Assembly (NCBI RefSeq): GCF_000296815.2
Contig: NZ_CAIT01000009.1
Span: forward strand, 1,674,001 to 1,738,000
Reading direction: 5' to 3'
DNA: 64,000 nt
Origin: Fibrisoma limi BUZ 3
GTDB taxonomy: Bacteria; Bacteroidota; Bacteroidia; Cytophagales; Spirosomataceae
In this document: positions 56,738 to 63,597 of the stretch, piece after piece
Position numbering within the stretch: the stretch's first letter is position 1
How the letters are laid out: each line of letters starts with the position of its first letter
Position numbers and translations under genes: made by a program
Notes under the pieces: generated by a model
Told to the model about the DNA's origin: nothing
What the model saw: the letters and a program-made list of their open reading frames with translations, nothing else
Databases searched by the model: none

Positions 56738-56977
56738 ATGCCCCCATGCATGCCCCCACTTTTGATTAGTGTGAGTGTATGATAGGAATATATTGATAAA
56801 GGGAGGATAGCCTTAAGGTGCTGCGAAAATTGAATTTTTCGCATTTGGATAAGGACAGATAATGTCAGTAAAAAAGAGATTGGTGCCCGTAGCCGCATTG
56901 CCATTTTCGCTCCAAGTACTTGAATTCATTTACATTACAACGGATCATTCTACTAGATGCCCCCAACTATGCCCCCA
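56738..56977. repeat. Two pairs of ATGCCCCCA repeats, candidate integrase arm sites
   Basis: ATGCCCCCA occurs at 56738, 56750, 56957 and 56969. Each pair has a 12-base period, and the pairs are 219 bases apart. They lie right after the integrase start codon. Paired short repeats next to an integrase are typical of arm-type binding sites on attP or its hybrid. Confidence 0.6.
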
Positions 56978-57317
56978 GTTACGATGAATGTCCATATAGC
57001 CTATGGTATCATCTGGCGATTCTGTAGGCAACGAAAATTTTTAAAAGGCTCTAAAGAAGTGCCACCAATCATATAGGCAGATGGATGGAAATCAGCCATC
57101 ATTTACATATTCATGTCAAGCCTCATCGCTCATGACGATTTGTCGCCAGTTCAAGCCTAGGCGGGCTCACCATTTAAATCAGATATTTAATTGCAGGCTT
57201 ATGGTCACAAAATATACCTCGGAGTTACACTGGGGCTATTGGCGTCAACAGGCCACTACGTTGCTAAATCAAATCACGCGGTCAATACATCAAGTTATGT
57301 TGTTCTTAAAGGAAGTT
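56978..57317. other. Region with decayed sequence beyond the vapC remnant
   Basis: No intact gene. Minus-strand pieces weakly resemble the last part of a PIN-domain toxin, so the vapC relic may extend to about 57.15 kb. Confidence 0.35.
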
Positions 57318-57556
57318 TTAGATAACAGCAGATGTGTTTACCTGAACCTGAAACAGGTCCTGGAAAATGGCCAGGTTGTTTCGATTTCTCGGCTGCCGGT
57401 CAGGGGCACTGTTTTCGACGCCAAACATCAACTCGGCGATGGTGATATCGGATAAAAAACAGGCTAGTGGACCAATTTGGGCAATCGTTCTTTAAGTGCA
57501 AAATCATTCTTGTTGAGGTGTACACAAATATTGATATCCAGCAAATAATGGCTCAT
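57318..57556 (-). pseudogene. Decayed VapC (PIN-domain) toxin
   Basis: The frame starts MSHYLLDINICVHLNKND, which is the PIN start with its first acidic residue. It stops after about 30 codons. In the next frame the sequence continues SDITIAELMFGVENS and RNRNNLAIFQDLF, the second PIN part with Glu. A one-base change near 57487-57495 splits the gene, and a TAA at 57318-57320 truncates it further. The start overlaps the antitoxin stop as ATGA. Confidence 0.75.
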
Positions 57557-57795
57557 AATTCCATGTCACGGGTCCCAAAGTGGCGGGCGTTTTGAAGTGT
57601 AGCGTTTAGCTCGTCACCGGTTTCATCCCCTGCCCAGCTTCCGGCAAGGCGATTTAACAGCGTTAAGGCTTCGGCTTCAGTCAACTCAGTATCAACATGG
57701 GCTTCTTGGGTAGATAGCCCTAACCGATCCGCCAAGCCTTTGAACAAAGCAAAATCCGTTTCGTTTCGGGTTTCGATGGTGATAATATGGGTCAT
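57553..57795 (-). CDS. VapB-type antitoxin (orphan)
   Basis: The 80-residue product MTHIITIETRNETDFALFKG ends with AGSWAGDETGDELNATLQNA and ARHFGTRDMEL, a C-terminus often seen in small Bacteroidota antitoxins beside PIN toxins. Its toxin is broken, so the antitoxin is now an orphan. A Met two codons earlier at 57801 is also possible. Confidence 0.7.
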   Translation of the reverse strand: MTHIITIETRNETDFALFKGLADRLGLSTQEAHVDTELTEAEALTLLNRLAGSWAGDETGDELNATLQNARHFGTRDMEL

Positions 57796-57822
57796 ATGCA
57801 AAAAGCCGTTTTATGAAAGGTA

Positions 57823-57839
57823 GTGTCCCAAAGGGGCAC
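57823..57839. promoter_or_regulatory. Candidate operator before vapB
   Basis: GTGTCCC and GGGGCAC form a 7-bp dyad with one wobble and a 3-base centre, 28 bases upstream of the antitoxin start. Toxin-antitoxin operons are usually autorepressed at such dyads. Confidence 0.4.
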
Positions 57840-57896
57840 ATTTATTTTAACACATAACACTGCAAACTACCAGAAAATCGTGCTCTTACTAGTTTT

Positions 57897-58412
57897 TCAT
57901 GATTCCTTTGTCCGTAGGTATCTAGAAAACCATTGGAGATCCCGCTCCAACGTAATTTTATTATCGTAAATATCTCGTCCTTCTACTTTCAGGGTAATCA
58001 ATGCCAGTTGCCGCCGAGCGTGGTTGATTTCGCTTTCGCCCTCATGCTCATCAAAGCGGGTTTCAAAAACGACCAAATGCGCATTAGGCAGCACAACGCG
58101 CTTTACGGCATTAGTGATCGCTACCCGCATGTACGATTTGGGATCAAGATCAAGGCAATCATCAATAGCCGTGTAGGGCTGGCCATCTTTTATAAAGAGC
58201 AAACGATCAATAATGAGGGGACCTAAGCCATTATTGCGGATATGAACGGCAAGTTGCTTGTTATAATCAGGTAAATCAATCTGGCCTAACGGTTTGAGTG
58301 ATTTTTCATTATGCGTTCGTTGCAGGTATAATTGATAGAACGTCGCCAGCAACGCTAATATCGAAATAATGATGGCCAAGATGCCCTCCCTAGCCGAATC
58401 AGGATACCGCAA
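57897..58412 (-). CDS. Small membrane-anchored protein, copy 1 of a duplicated gene
   Basis: The 171-residue product has one N-terminal membrane helix (ILAIIISILALLATFYQLYL) and a soluble domain of about 140 residues. That domain holds SLKPLGQIDLPDYNKQLAVH and EHEGESEINHARRQLALITL. It is strikingly similar to the product at 60337-60813. A TTG at 58379 with GGAGG-like bases upstream matches the start of the other copy and may be the real start. Family unknown. Confidence 0.6.
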   Translation of the reverse strand: MRYPDSAREGILAIIISILALLATFYQLYLQRTHNEKSLKPLGQIDLPDYNKQLAVHIRNNGLGPLIIDRLLFIKDGQPYTAIDDCLDLDPKSYMRVAITNAVKRVVLPNAHLVVFETRFDEHEGESEINHARRQLALITLKVEGRDIYDNKITLERDLQWFSRYLRTKES

Positions 58413-58490
58413 TTAGCTTACAATCCTTTTGGCGGATTAAAATTCGTTTTTTGTGTTGCATGTGAATTCGTGTTTCGTGTCAAGAACCGC

Positions 58491-59468
58491 TCATGGTTCC
58501 AGCGTCCAGACCACCAAAGCCAGCCTGGCTTTAATGCGCTGCAAGGTTTGAAGGACTGCTTCTTCAGCCGGTAACTCCCCGAACACCAGATTTTTGAACG
58601 AGCCGTAGTACGTACTGCGCAGTTCCGGCCAAACACGGTCTAAATCACCGAACAACAAGGCTTGTGCAGGATGCGGATACAACCAGTCCTTGTTGTTTCG
58701 AAAACTGACTTCATCGTCTTTAGCCACGTTGTCTAGCATGTCAACAAACGCACCGGAATCAAAAAACGTCGACAGATCGGCTTGTTGTAGCAATTGGTGG
58801 AGGTCATACACGTGGCGAATTTTATTCCGTAAATCCATGAGTGGTTTTTCTGTGTAGGAAAACCGAACCAGGCTCATGATTTTCTCGCAAAGCGTCCGTG
58901 TAGGGGCTAATAAGGGCACGTCAAACGGCAACAGATCATATTGAATGGCGAAGTCGCCTTGTCCTCTGCTCTGCATCATCTGATAGATAAACGAACTGAC
59001 CTGTCCTGTCGTCATCGGTTCCGACGAGCCCAGCCAACTCGATTCCAGGATGATCAGGTCACGCACCTGCCCAAACTCACCGGTAAACAGCCGTGAATAC
59101 GAATGAGCTGTTTTGCGGATCATCCCCTTTTTATTAGTAATTCCTGGAATGTCTTGTTCGGGTAGCCATTCCGATACGGCAGTGCTAATTCGTTTGAGCC
59201 GCTCTTTGAGTTGGTTAGCTGATAAAGACGGGTCCTTTAAAAGCACTAAGTCTATGTCTTCTGAAAAGCGATGGATAAACGAGAAACACTTCGATAAAGC
59301 GGTTCCCCCTTTAAACACGGTGAATTCAGCCAATGGCCCCGTAAAAATGCGTTGCAAAGCCAGCGTCACCCAATAGTCTTTCTCGACGTAAATTTCGGGC
59401 AAGTTCATTTGTTGCGCGGTGATACTGACCGCATCGGCAAAGAGGTCGCGGTTTTCGTGCAGCTTCAT
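58491..59468 (-). CDS. AbiEii-type nucleotidyltransferase toxin
   Basis: The 325-residue product has the nucleotidyltransferase core FTVFKGGTALSKCFSFIHRF followed by FSEDIDLVLL (DxD metal site), as in AbiEii/MenT toxins. These enzymes add nucleotides to tRNA or block growth as part of phage defence. The start overlaps the antitoxin stop by four bases (ATGA), so translation is coupled. Confidence 0.85.
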   Translation of the reverse strand: MKLHENRDLFADAVSITAQQMNLPEIYVEKDYWVTLALQRIFTGPLAEFTVFKGGTALSKCFSFIHRFSEDIDLVLLKDPSLSANQLKERLKRISTAVSEWLPEQDIPGITNKKGMIRKTAHSYSRLFTGEFGQVRDLIILESSWLGSSEPMTTGQVSSFIYQMMQSRGQGDFAIQYDLLPFDVPLLAPTRTLCEKIMSLVRFSYTEKPLMDLRNKIRHVYDLHQLLQQADLSTFFDSGAFVDMLDNVAKDDEVSFRNNKDWLYPHPAQALLFGDLDRVWPELRSTYYGSFKNLVFGELPAEEAVLQTLQRIKARLALVVWTLEP

Positions 59469-60193
59469 CGAATATGCCAGTCGGATGCGGTTGGTAACAG
59501 GCTATCGTTAATACCCAGCTCAAACGTCGTGAGCGGATTGAGGCTACTGCTTAGTTTGTCAATGCCTTTCTTTACGTTCAAGTCCATCAGGATCGCCCCC
59601 AACAAGGCCCTCACCCGTGGCGGGTAAGCCAGCGCATAGTCAATCACCATCTGCCGCTGTGCGGGTGTAAGCACGCTCAGGCGGCTTTTAAAAATAGCCA
59701 GGGCATTCTCTATATCGACATCAGGAATTTGTTTGAGGTCTTTTATCGCATCCAGAAAGCCTAGCATCTGATAATTGGCATCCGTGACATCGACATAGCT
59801 CTTGACCGGCGTTGCTTTGACCGCTCCGTTGTTAACAAAAATACGCCGGTTGCGGCTGGCTATTTGCATCACGGCGGGCACTTGAGTGGTCAGCCCTAAT
59901 TGATTATAGAGATAGTCGCCGGTGATATAAGCCGTTCGTTTGCCGTTTTGATAAAGATAGGGTTTGAGAAGCTGCTGCTCGTCCGGTTTTTTCTCGCCAA
60001 AAACGGTTTTCTTAGGCTTATAAAAAATGCCCTTGGCAAGTTTTTTAATGACACCTTTCTTTTGCAGCCGTTCGAGCGCTTTAGCCGCTGTTAAATACTC
60101 CTGTTTGGGTATGGCCAGTTGGCCATATCCAAAGCTGGTGTCTTCGGGTAGCTCCTTAACCTGTTGGCTTACTTTATCGGAAACGCGGGTCAT
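59465..60193 (-). CDS. AbiEi-type antitoxin (DUF6088-like)
   Basis: The 242-residue product begins with a winged-helix part (SFGYGQLAIPKQEYLTAAKA, VIKKLAKGIFYKPKKT) and continues with RTAYITGDYLYNQLGLTTQV as in AbiEi/DUF6088 antitoxins. Start at MTRVSD (60193) agrees with a consensus promoter just upstream. A Met at 60271 would lie upstream of that promoter. Confidence 0.82.
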   Translation of the reverse strand: MTRVSDKVSQQVKELPEDTSFGYGQLAIPKQEYLTAAKALERLQKKGVIKKLAKGIFYKPKKTVFGEKKPDEQQLLKPYLYQNGKRTAYITGDYLYNQLGLTTQVPAVMQIASRNRRIFVNNGAVKATPVKSYVDVTDANYQMLGFLDAIKDLKQIPDVDIENALAIFKSRLSVLTPAQRQMVIDYALAYPPRVRALLGAILMDLNVKKGIDKLSSSLNPLTTFELGINDSLLPTASDWHIR

Positions 60194-60199
60194 GGAACA

Positions 60200-60253
60200 A
60201 GTATACCCTAAAGCTTTACAATTGTCAAGTTTTTTGATCAAAAGACTTGACAA
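60200..60253 (-). promoter_or_regulatory. Consensus sigma-70 promoter with embedded dyad operator
   Basis: On the minus strand TTGACA (60223-60228) and TATACT (60200-60205) are 17 bases apart, near-perfect for a sigma-70 promoter. Only six bases separate the -10 from the ATG, so transcription would start at or next to the A of ATG. A 9-bp inverted repeat (60222-60230 with 60245-60253) covers the -35, as expected for autorepression by the antitoxin. Confidence 0.65.
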
Positions 60254-60336
60254 CAAGAAACTACCCCCCAATAGATGGGAGATAAATGAAACATATCGAT
60301 GGCTATCGGTACAGTTTAATGGGCTAAGTTGCTCGC

Positions 60337-60813
60337 TTAGCAGGCTCCCATGTACCGGGCGAACCAGTTGAAATTACGCTGGAGCGTAATTTTATTATCG
60401 TAAATATCCCGCCCTTCTACCTTCAGGGTGATCGATGCCAGTTGCCGCCGAGCGTGGTTGATTTCGCTCTCGCCTTCATGCTCACCAAATTGGGTTTCAA
60501 AAACGACCAGATGCGCATGGGGAAGCACCACGCGTTTTACAGCATCATTGATGGCCATCCGCATGTACGACCTCGGATGAAGATCAAGGCAATCGTCAAT
60601 GTTCGTATAGGACTGGCCGTCTTTGACGAATGTCAGTCGGTCTATGATCAAGGGGCCGAGACCATTATTGCGGACATGAACGGCAAGCTGCTTGTTGAAG
60701 TCGGGCAGATCAATCTGACCCAGTGGCTTGAGTGACTTTTCGTTATGCGTTCGTTGCAGGTATAACTGATAGAACGTGGCCAGCAACGCTACTACTGAAA
60801 TCAAAATCGCCAA
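60337..60813 (-). CDS. Small membrane-anchored protein, copy 2 of a duplicated gene
   Basis: The 158-residue product starts at a TTG with GGAGG five bases before it. It has one membrane helix (ILISVVALLATFYQLYL) and the same soluble domain as the product at 57897-58412, with long identical stretches such as RQLASITLKVEGRDIYDNKI differing at single positions. It lies immediately downstream of the radical SAM gene and upstream of the AbiE operon, all on the minus strand. Confidence 0.6.
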   Translation of the reverse strand: MAILISVVALLATFYQLYLQRTHNEKSLKPLGQIDLPDFNKQLAVHVRNNGLGPLIIDRLTFVKDGQSYTNIDDCLDLHPRSYMRMAINDAVKRVVLPHAHLVVFETQFGEHEGESEINHARRQLASITLKVEGRDIYDNKITLQRNFNWFARYMGAC

Positions 60814-60847
60814 GTTGGCCTCCTATAACACAAACGCTTAGAATGCA

Positions 60848-60879
60848 GGAAAGCACCCTCTTAGCAAAAGGTGCTTTCC
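60848..60879. terminator. Hairpin just after the radical SAM gene
   Basis: A perfect 10-bp stem, 60848-60857 with 60870-60879, with a 12-base loop lies two bases past the stop codon of the radical SAM gene. No long T-tract follows, so partial read-through into copy 2 of the duplicated gene is likely. Confidence 0.55.
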
Positions 60880-60881
60880 AG

Positions 60882-62222
60882 CTAGACTATCATTCTATAC
60901 TCCTGCAACAATTTCAATCGCTCCCGCGCCTGCAATTCATAGATTAGGGGAATAAAGCGGTGATAGAGGCTGCATTGCGGGTCTTTACCGTTGACCCGGT
61001 ACACGGGACAGCCGCTGGTGCAAACCGATCGGTAACGGCAGGATTGGCAATCCTGCGACTTCATGTCTTCGTAATGGCTGCCCTGCTCGATCATATCGAC
61101 CAAATCCATATCCGTATCGAAGAGGCTATAGGATAGCTGCGTATGATCGCCAAAATGGACATGGCAATAATTGACCGTGCCATCGACATAGATCGCTCCG
61201 CCGGAAAATCCGGATGCGCAGGTCTGAAAGCCTAACTCGCTGGGTTTAAGATCGCAGAACTGATGACGCTGGGAAAAGCGCCAGCCCTGCCCGATAGCCT
61301 CTTTCATCAACGCGTAGGATACCGATAAGTAGTTGTCCAGCAATTCCGCATTAATGGCTTCGCCTTTGACAATCGAATAGCGAAACGGAACGTCCAGATC
61401 AATCAGGTAACGCGTTAGACGCGGCAACCCTGCCAGGTTGCTGTTGGTCACGACCGTATTGGTTGATACCGGAATGTTATGCGCTAGCAAGGTCCGCAAA
61501 TTCCGGTCAATGAGGGCAAAGCTTCCGGCACCGGATTTAAAGGTGCGCGTGTTGTCGTGATCCACATCCAACCCATCTAGCGAAATCCCGTAGCTGATAC
61601 CGTGCTCCTTCGAGAATTCCACTATCTCATCGGTTAAAATGGTCAGATTGGTGATAAACGAGCATTCTAACTGACAACCCATATCCTGCAAGGTTCTTTT
61701 GGCCTGGGGAATAAAAGCCTTCCAAGCTTTGAACTGGCTGAGGGGTTCTCCTCCGGCCAAGCGCAGTTTGATGGATTTGAGACCTCGTTTCTGAACCGTC
61801 TCGACCATCTTGTTTAGCAATTGCTGACGGGTTGTCTCTGCCATGCCCGACGTGGTGTTGAGCGTCGAGATGTAGCAATAGCTACAGGTCAGATTGCAGC
61901 GATTGGTGGTGTGAATCCAGAAGTTGAGCGATTTCGGGTTAGCTGGTTTGCGCGGTGCACTAAACTGCTGGTCAAACCGGATGATTTCAGTTCGAGCCAG
62001 CAGGTTTAGAAACTCCTCAAGCACCTCAGCCTCAATACCGAGATTTTCGCTAAGGGCTGATATGGAAGTTTGATTGTCAATGGCCGCTAAAATCTCATAT
62101 TGCGCCCGATTGAGAATCCGTAACGAGTTTGGATAAGCACAATTGACGACAAAGACATGCTGGTCGTCAATGGGCCTGACTAGGAGCTGTGGCGATTTGA
62201 TCGGTACAAATGTCTTCATCAT
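60882..62222 (-). CDS. Radical SAM/SPASM peptide maturase with PqqD-like domain
   Basis: The 446-residue product has three parts. Residues 1-88 resemble a PqqD-like RiPP recognition element (RILNRAQYEILAAIDNQTSI). Residues 105-330 form the radical SAM core with CNLTCSYC (Cys 109, 113, 116), then RLAGGEPL. Residues 335-417 form a SPASM region with Cys 335, 353, 392, 395, 401, 405 and 417, able to hold auxiliary Fe-S clusters. Such enzymes modify ribosomal peptides, for instance by forming thioether or carbon cross-links. Its start overlaps the precursor-like gene by 56 bases. No protease or exporter gene is visible alongside. Confidence 0.85.
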   Translation of the reverse strand: MMKTFVPIKSPQLLVRPIDDQHVFVVNCAYPNSLRILNRAQYEILAAIDNQTSISALSENLGIEAEVLEEFLNLLARTEIIRFDQQFSAPRKPANPKSLNFWIHTTNRCNLTCSYCYISTLNTTSGMAETTRQQLLNKMVETVQKRGLKSIKLRLAGGEPLSQFKAWKAFIPQAKRTLQDMGCQLECSFITNLTILTDEIVEFSKEHGISYGISLDGLDVDHDNTRTFKSGAGSFALIDRNLRTLLAHNIPVSTNTVVTNSNLAGLPRLTRYLIDLDVPFRYSIVKGEAINAELLDNYLSVSYALMKEAIGQGWRFSQRHQFCDLKPSELGFQTCASGFSGGAIYVDGTVNYCHVHFGDHTQLSYSLFDTDMDLVDMIEQGSHYEDMKSQDCQSCRYRSVCTSGCPVYRVNGKDPQCSLYHRFIPLIYELQARERLKLLQEYRMIV

Positions 62223-62355
62223 CGTCTGAAGTGGAGTAACCTATGCAATCGCAATTGGCATTGGCCGAGCTTGCCATCAGCCTTTGGCGTCCGAGTTGCT
62301 GTTCGAGCAAGGTAAAATCATCGAAGAGAATGTTCTGGGGCGAAGTCGAGGTCAT
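62167..62355 (-). CDS. Candidate RiPP precursor peptide
   Basis: The 62-residue product begins MTSTSPQNILFDDFTLLEQQ (leader-like and hydrophilic with an amphipathic helix) and continues with a short Cys-containing part: residues 32-38 read NANCDCI, and 49-53 ICTDQ. An acidic patch DDDED (44-48) lies between. Cys 35, 37 and 50 are natural targets for radical SAM cross-linking. The gene sits directly before and overlaps the maturase. A leader cleavage site such as a GG motif is not seen. No SD is present. Confidence 0.5.
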   Translation of the reverse strand: MTSTSPQNILFDDFTLLEQQLGRQRLMASSANANCDCIGYSTSDDDEDICTDQIATAPSQAH

Positions 62356-62422
62356 GGCGCATGAATGTTAGCGTTGGTTTGCTAAGATACACGCTCTTCC
62401 AGGCTCGCTTATAGCTGGCTGG

Positions 62423-62458
62423 CTTGTATCGCACAAGGCTAAGCTTGTTTCGTACCAG
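62423..62458. promoter_or_regulatory. Tandem CTTGT-N5-ACMAG operators in the divergent gap
   Basis: CTTGTATCGCACAAG (62423-62437) is a perfect 5-5-5 dyad. A related copy CTTGTTTCGTACCAG starts at 62444, 21 bases later, two helical turns away. They lie between the HTH gene and the precursor gene, overlapping the start of the HTH promoter. Confidence 0.55.
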
Positions 62459-62470
62459 GGTGATTTTGTT

Positions 62471-62478
62471 TAGCTTTG
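62471..62478 (+). promoter_or_regulatory. TAnnTTTG promoter element of the HTH gene
   Basis: TAGCTTTG matches the Bacteroidota -7 element and precedes the ATG at 62482 by 3 bases or the ATG at 62500 by 21 bases. The second start would give a normal leader. Confidence 0.45.
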
Positions 62479-62481
62479 TGG

Positions 62482-62883
62482 ATGGACACAACGCCATCAA
62501 TGATACATCACGGTCGCAACGTGAAACGGATACGGGAGATCCTGGGCGTCAAGCAGGATTTTCTGGCAACTTCGTTAGGGCTGAGTCAGCAGGCCATTTC
62601 TCAACTTGAGCAGAAGGAGGTGTTGGATGCCCCATCTTTACAGAGGGTATCCAAAGCCTTGGGCGTGTCAGAAGACGCTATTAAAAACTTCAGCGAAGAG
62701 TCGGCTATCCAGATTTTTTCTAACACTTATCACGATCATGCCGCCTCGGTCCAGTATAATTTCAATCCGGTTGATAAGTGGCTCGAAGCGATTGAGGAAA
62801 ACAAAAAACTCTACGAACGGCTGTTGCAAGCGGAGCGTGAAAAGAACGAGCTGTTACAGAAACTATTAGCGTCAAAACAATAA
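62482..62883 (+). CDS. Helix-turn-helix regulator with C-terminal coiled coil
   Basis: The 133-residue product has an XRE-type HTH (about residues 18-70: ILGVKQDFLATSLGLSQQAI, SLQRVSKALGVSED). A coiled-coil tail follows (EENKKLYERLLQAEREKNEL). Starts at 62476 (TTG), 62482 and 62500 are possible; homologues usually begin with MIHHGRNVKR-like residues, which fits 62500. It is divergent from the precursor-maturase genes and probably controls them through the nearby tandem dyads. Confidence 0.75.
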   Translation: MDTTPSMIHHGRNVKRIREILGVKQDFLATSLGLSQQAISQLEQKEVLDAPSLQRVSKALGVSEDAIKNFSEESAIQIFSNTYHDHAASVQYNFNPVDKWLEAIEENKKLYERLLQAEREKNELLQKLLASKQ

Positions 62884-62926
62884 GCTGACGTGCAGCCAGC
62901 AATGAACTTAGATACGCAGGCACAAA

Positions 62927-62956
62927 AAAGCCTACTCTTAATCAAGAGCAGGCTTT
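62927..62956 (+). terminator. Terminator after the HTH gene
   Basis: Stem of 13 positions (62927-62939 with 62944-62956, one internal mismatch) with a 4-base loop and A/T tails. It also faces the minus-strand response regulator gene, so it can act on both. Confidence 0.8.
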
Positions 62957-63093
62957 CCGCTTCTATCCACACCATAAATTCTTGTTTGACACAAGAACAT
63001 GATACAGCAAATTTAGGGAATTCTATCAGGTAAATCGCAACCCAAGGGTTATGTGTCTGATAGACAGCGCGTCATCGCCGTTTTGACCTACCG

Positions 63094-63504
63094 CTATTCA
63101 TGTTTGACAAGGTCATGCAACCGCAGCCAAAACAGCTGCATACCCCTGACCATCTCTTGCAAATCAGCAAACCCGTTGGGCTTAATCAGATAAGCCTTCG
63201 CACCGGCCACGTATGCTTTACTGATGTACGGGCCGTAACTGGCCGTGCTCAGCATCAGGGTTGGAATCCGTCGGTAGCGCTCGGATTGCTGTAATTCGGC
63301 CAATGTCTCAAACCCATCCAGTCGGGGCATGTTCACATCCAGGATAATCAAGGCGGGTAGGACGGGCATAGCTCTTAGCTGCTGCAATAAGCTTTCTCCG
63401 TTGTCGGCTACGCGAAGTTGTACGCCGGGTACGACCTGCTCAAAGGCATCACGGATTAACGCTTGATCGTCTTCGTCATCTTCGGCAATCAGTACAAAAA
63501 TCAT
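63094..63504 (-). CDS. Stand-alone response regulator (receiver domain only)
   Basis: The 136-residue product is a CheY-like receiver: acidic pocket EDDEDD near residue 10, phospho-accepting Asp in LIILDVNMPRLDG (around residue 58), Thr/Ser in MLSTASYGPY and Lys in KAYLIKPNGF. There is no output domain, so it acts by protein contact, like Rcp1 or Spo0F. No kinase gene is visible in the window. Confidence 0.88.
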   Translation of the reverse strand: MIFVLIAEDDEDDQALIRDAFEQVVPGVQLRVADNGESLLQQLRAMPVLPALIILDVNMPRLDGFETLAELQQSERYRRIPTLMLSTASYGPYISKAYVAGAKAYLIKPNGFADLQEMVRGMQLFWLRLHDLVKHE

Positions 63505-63597
63505 TTTGCTTTGGGCTTCAGGTAGCTAAGATAACAAATGCGACCTAATTTGTTTGTAAAGCTGACTTAATCAAGGTAAACCCCACGCCTAACTAAT

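Larger units (their letters stand above)
57933..60800. repeat. Near-identical direct repeat pair flanking the AbiE operon
   Basis: DNA around 57945-58375 and around 60385-60800 is highly similar in the same orientation, including a run of identical bases beginning at GTAATTTTATTATCG in both. Spacing is about 2.44 kb. Recombination between them would delete the AbiE genes. Confidence 0.6.

Noticed and set aside
57081-57455. A 124-codon plus-strand frame
   Set aside because: It is antisense to the decayed VapC, whose PIN motifs explain the sequence.
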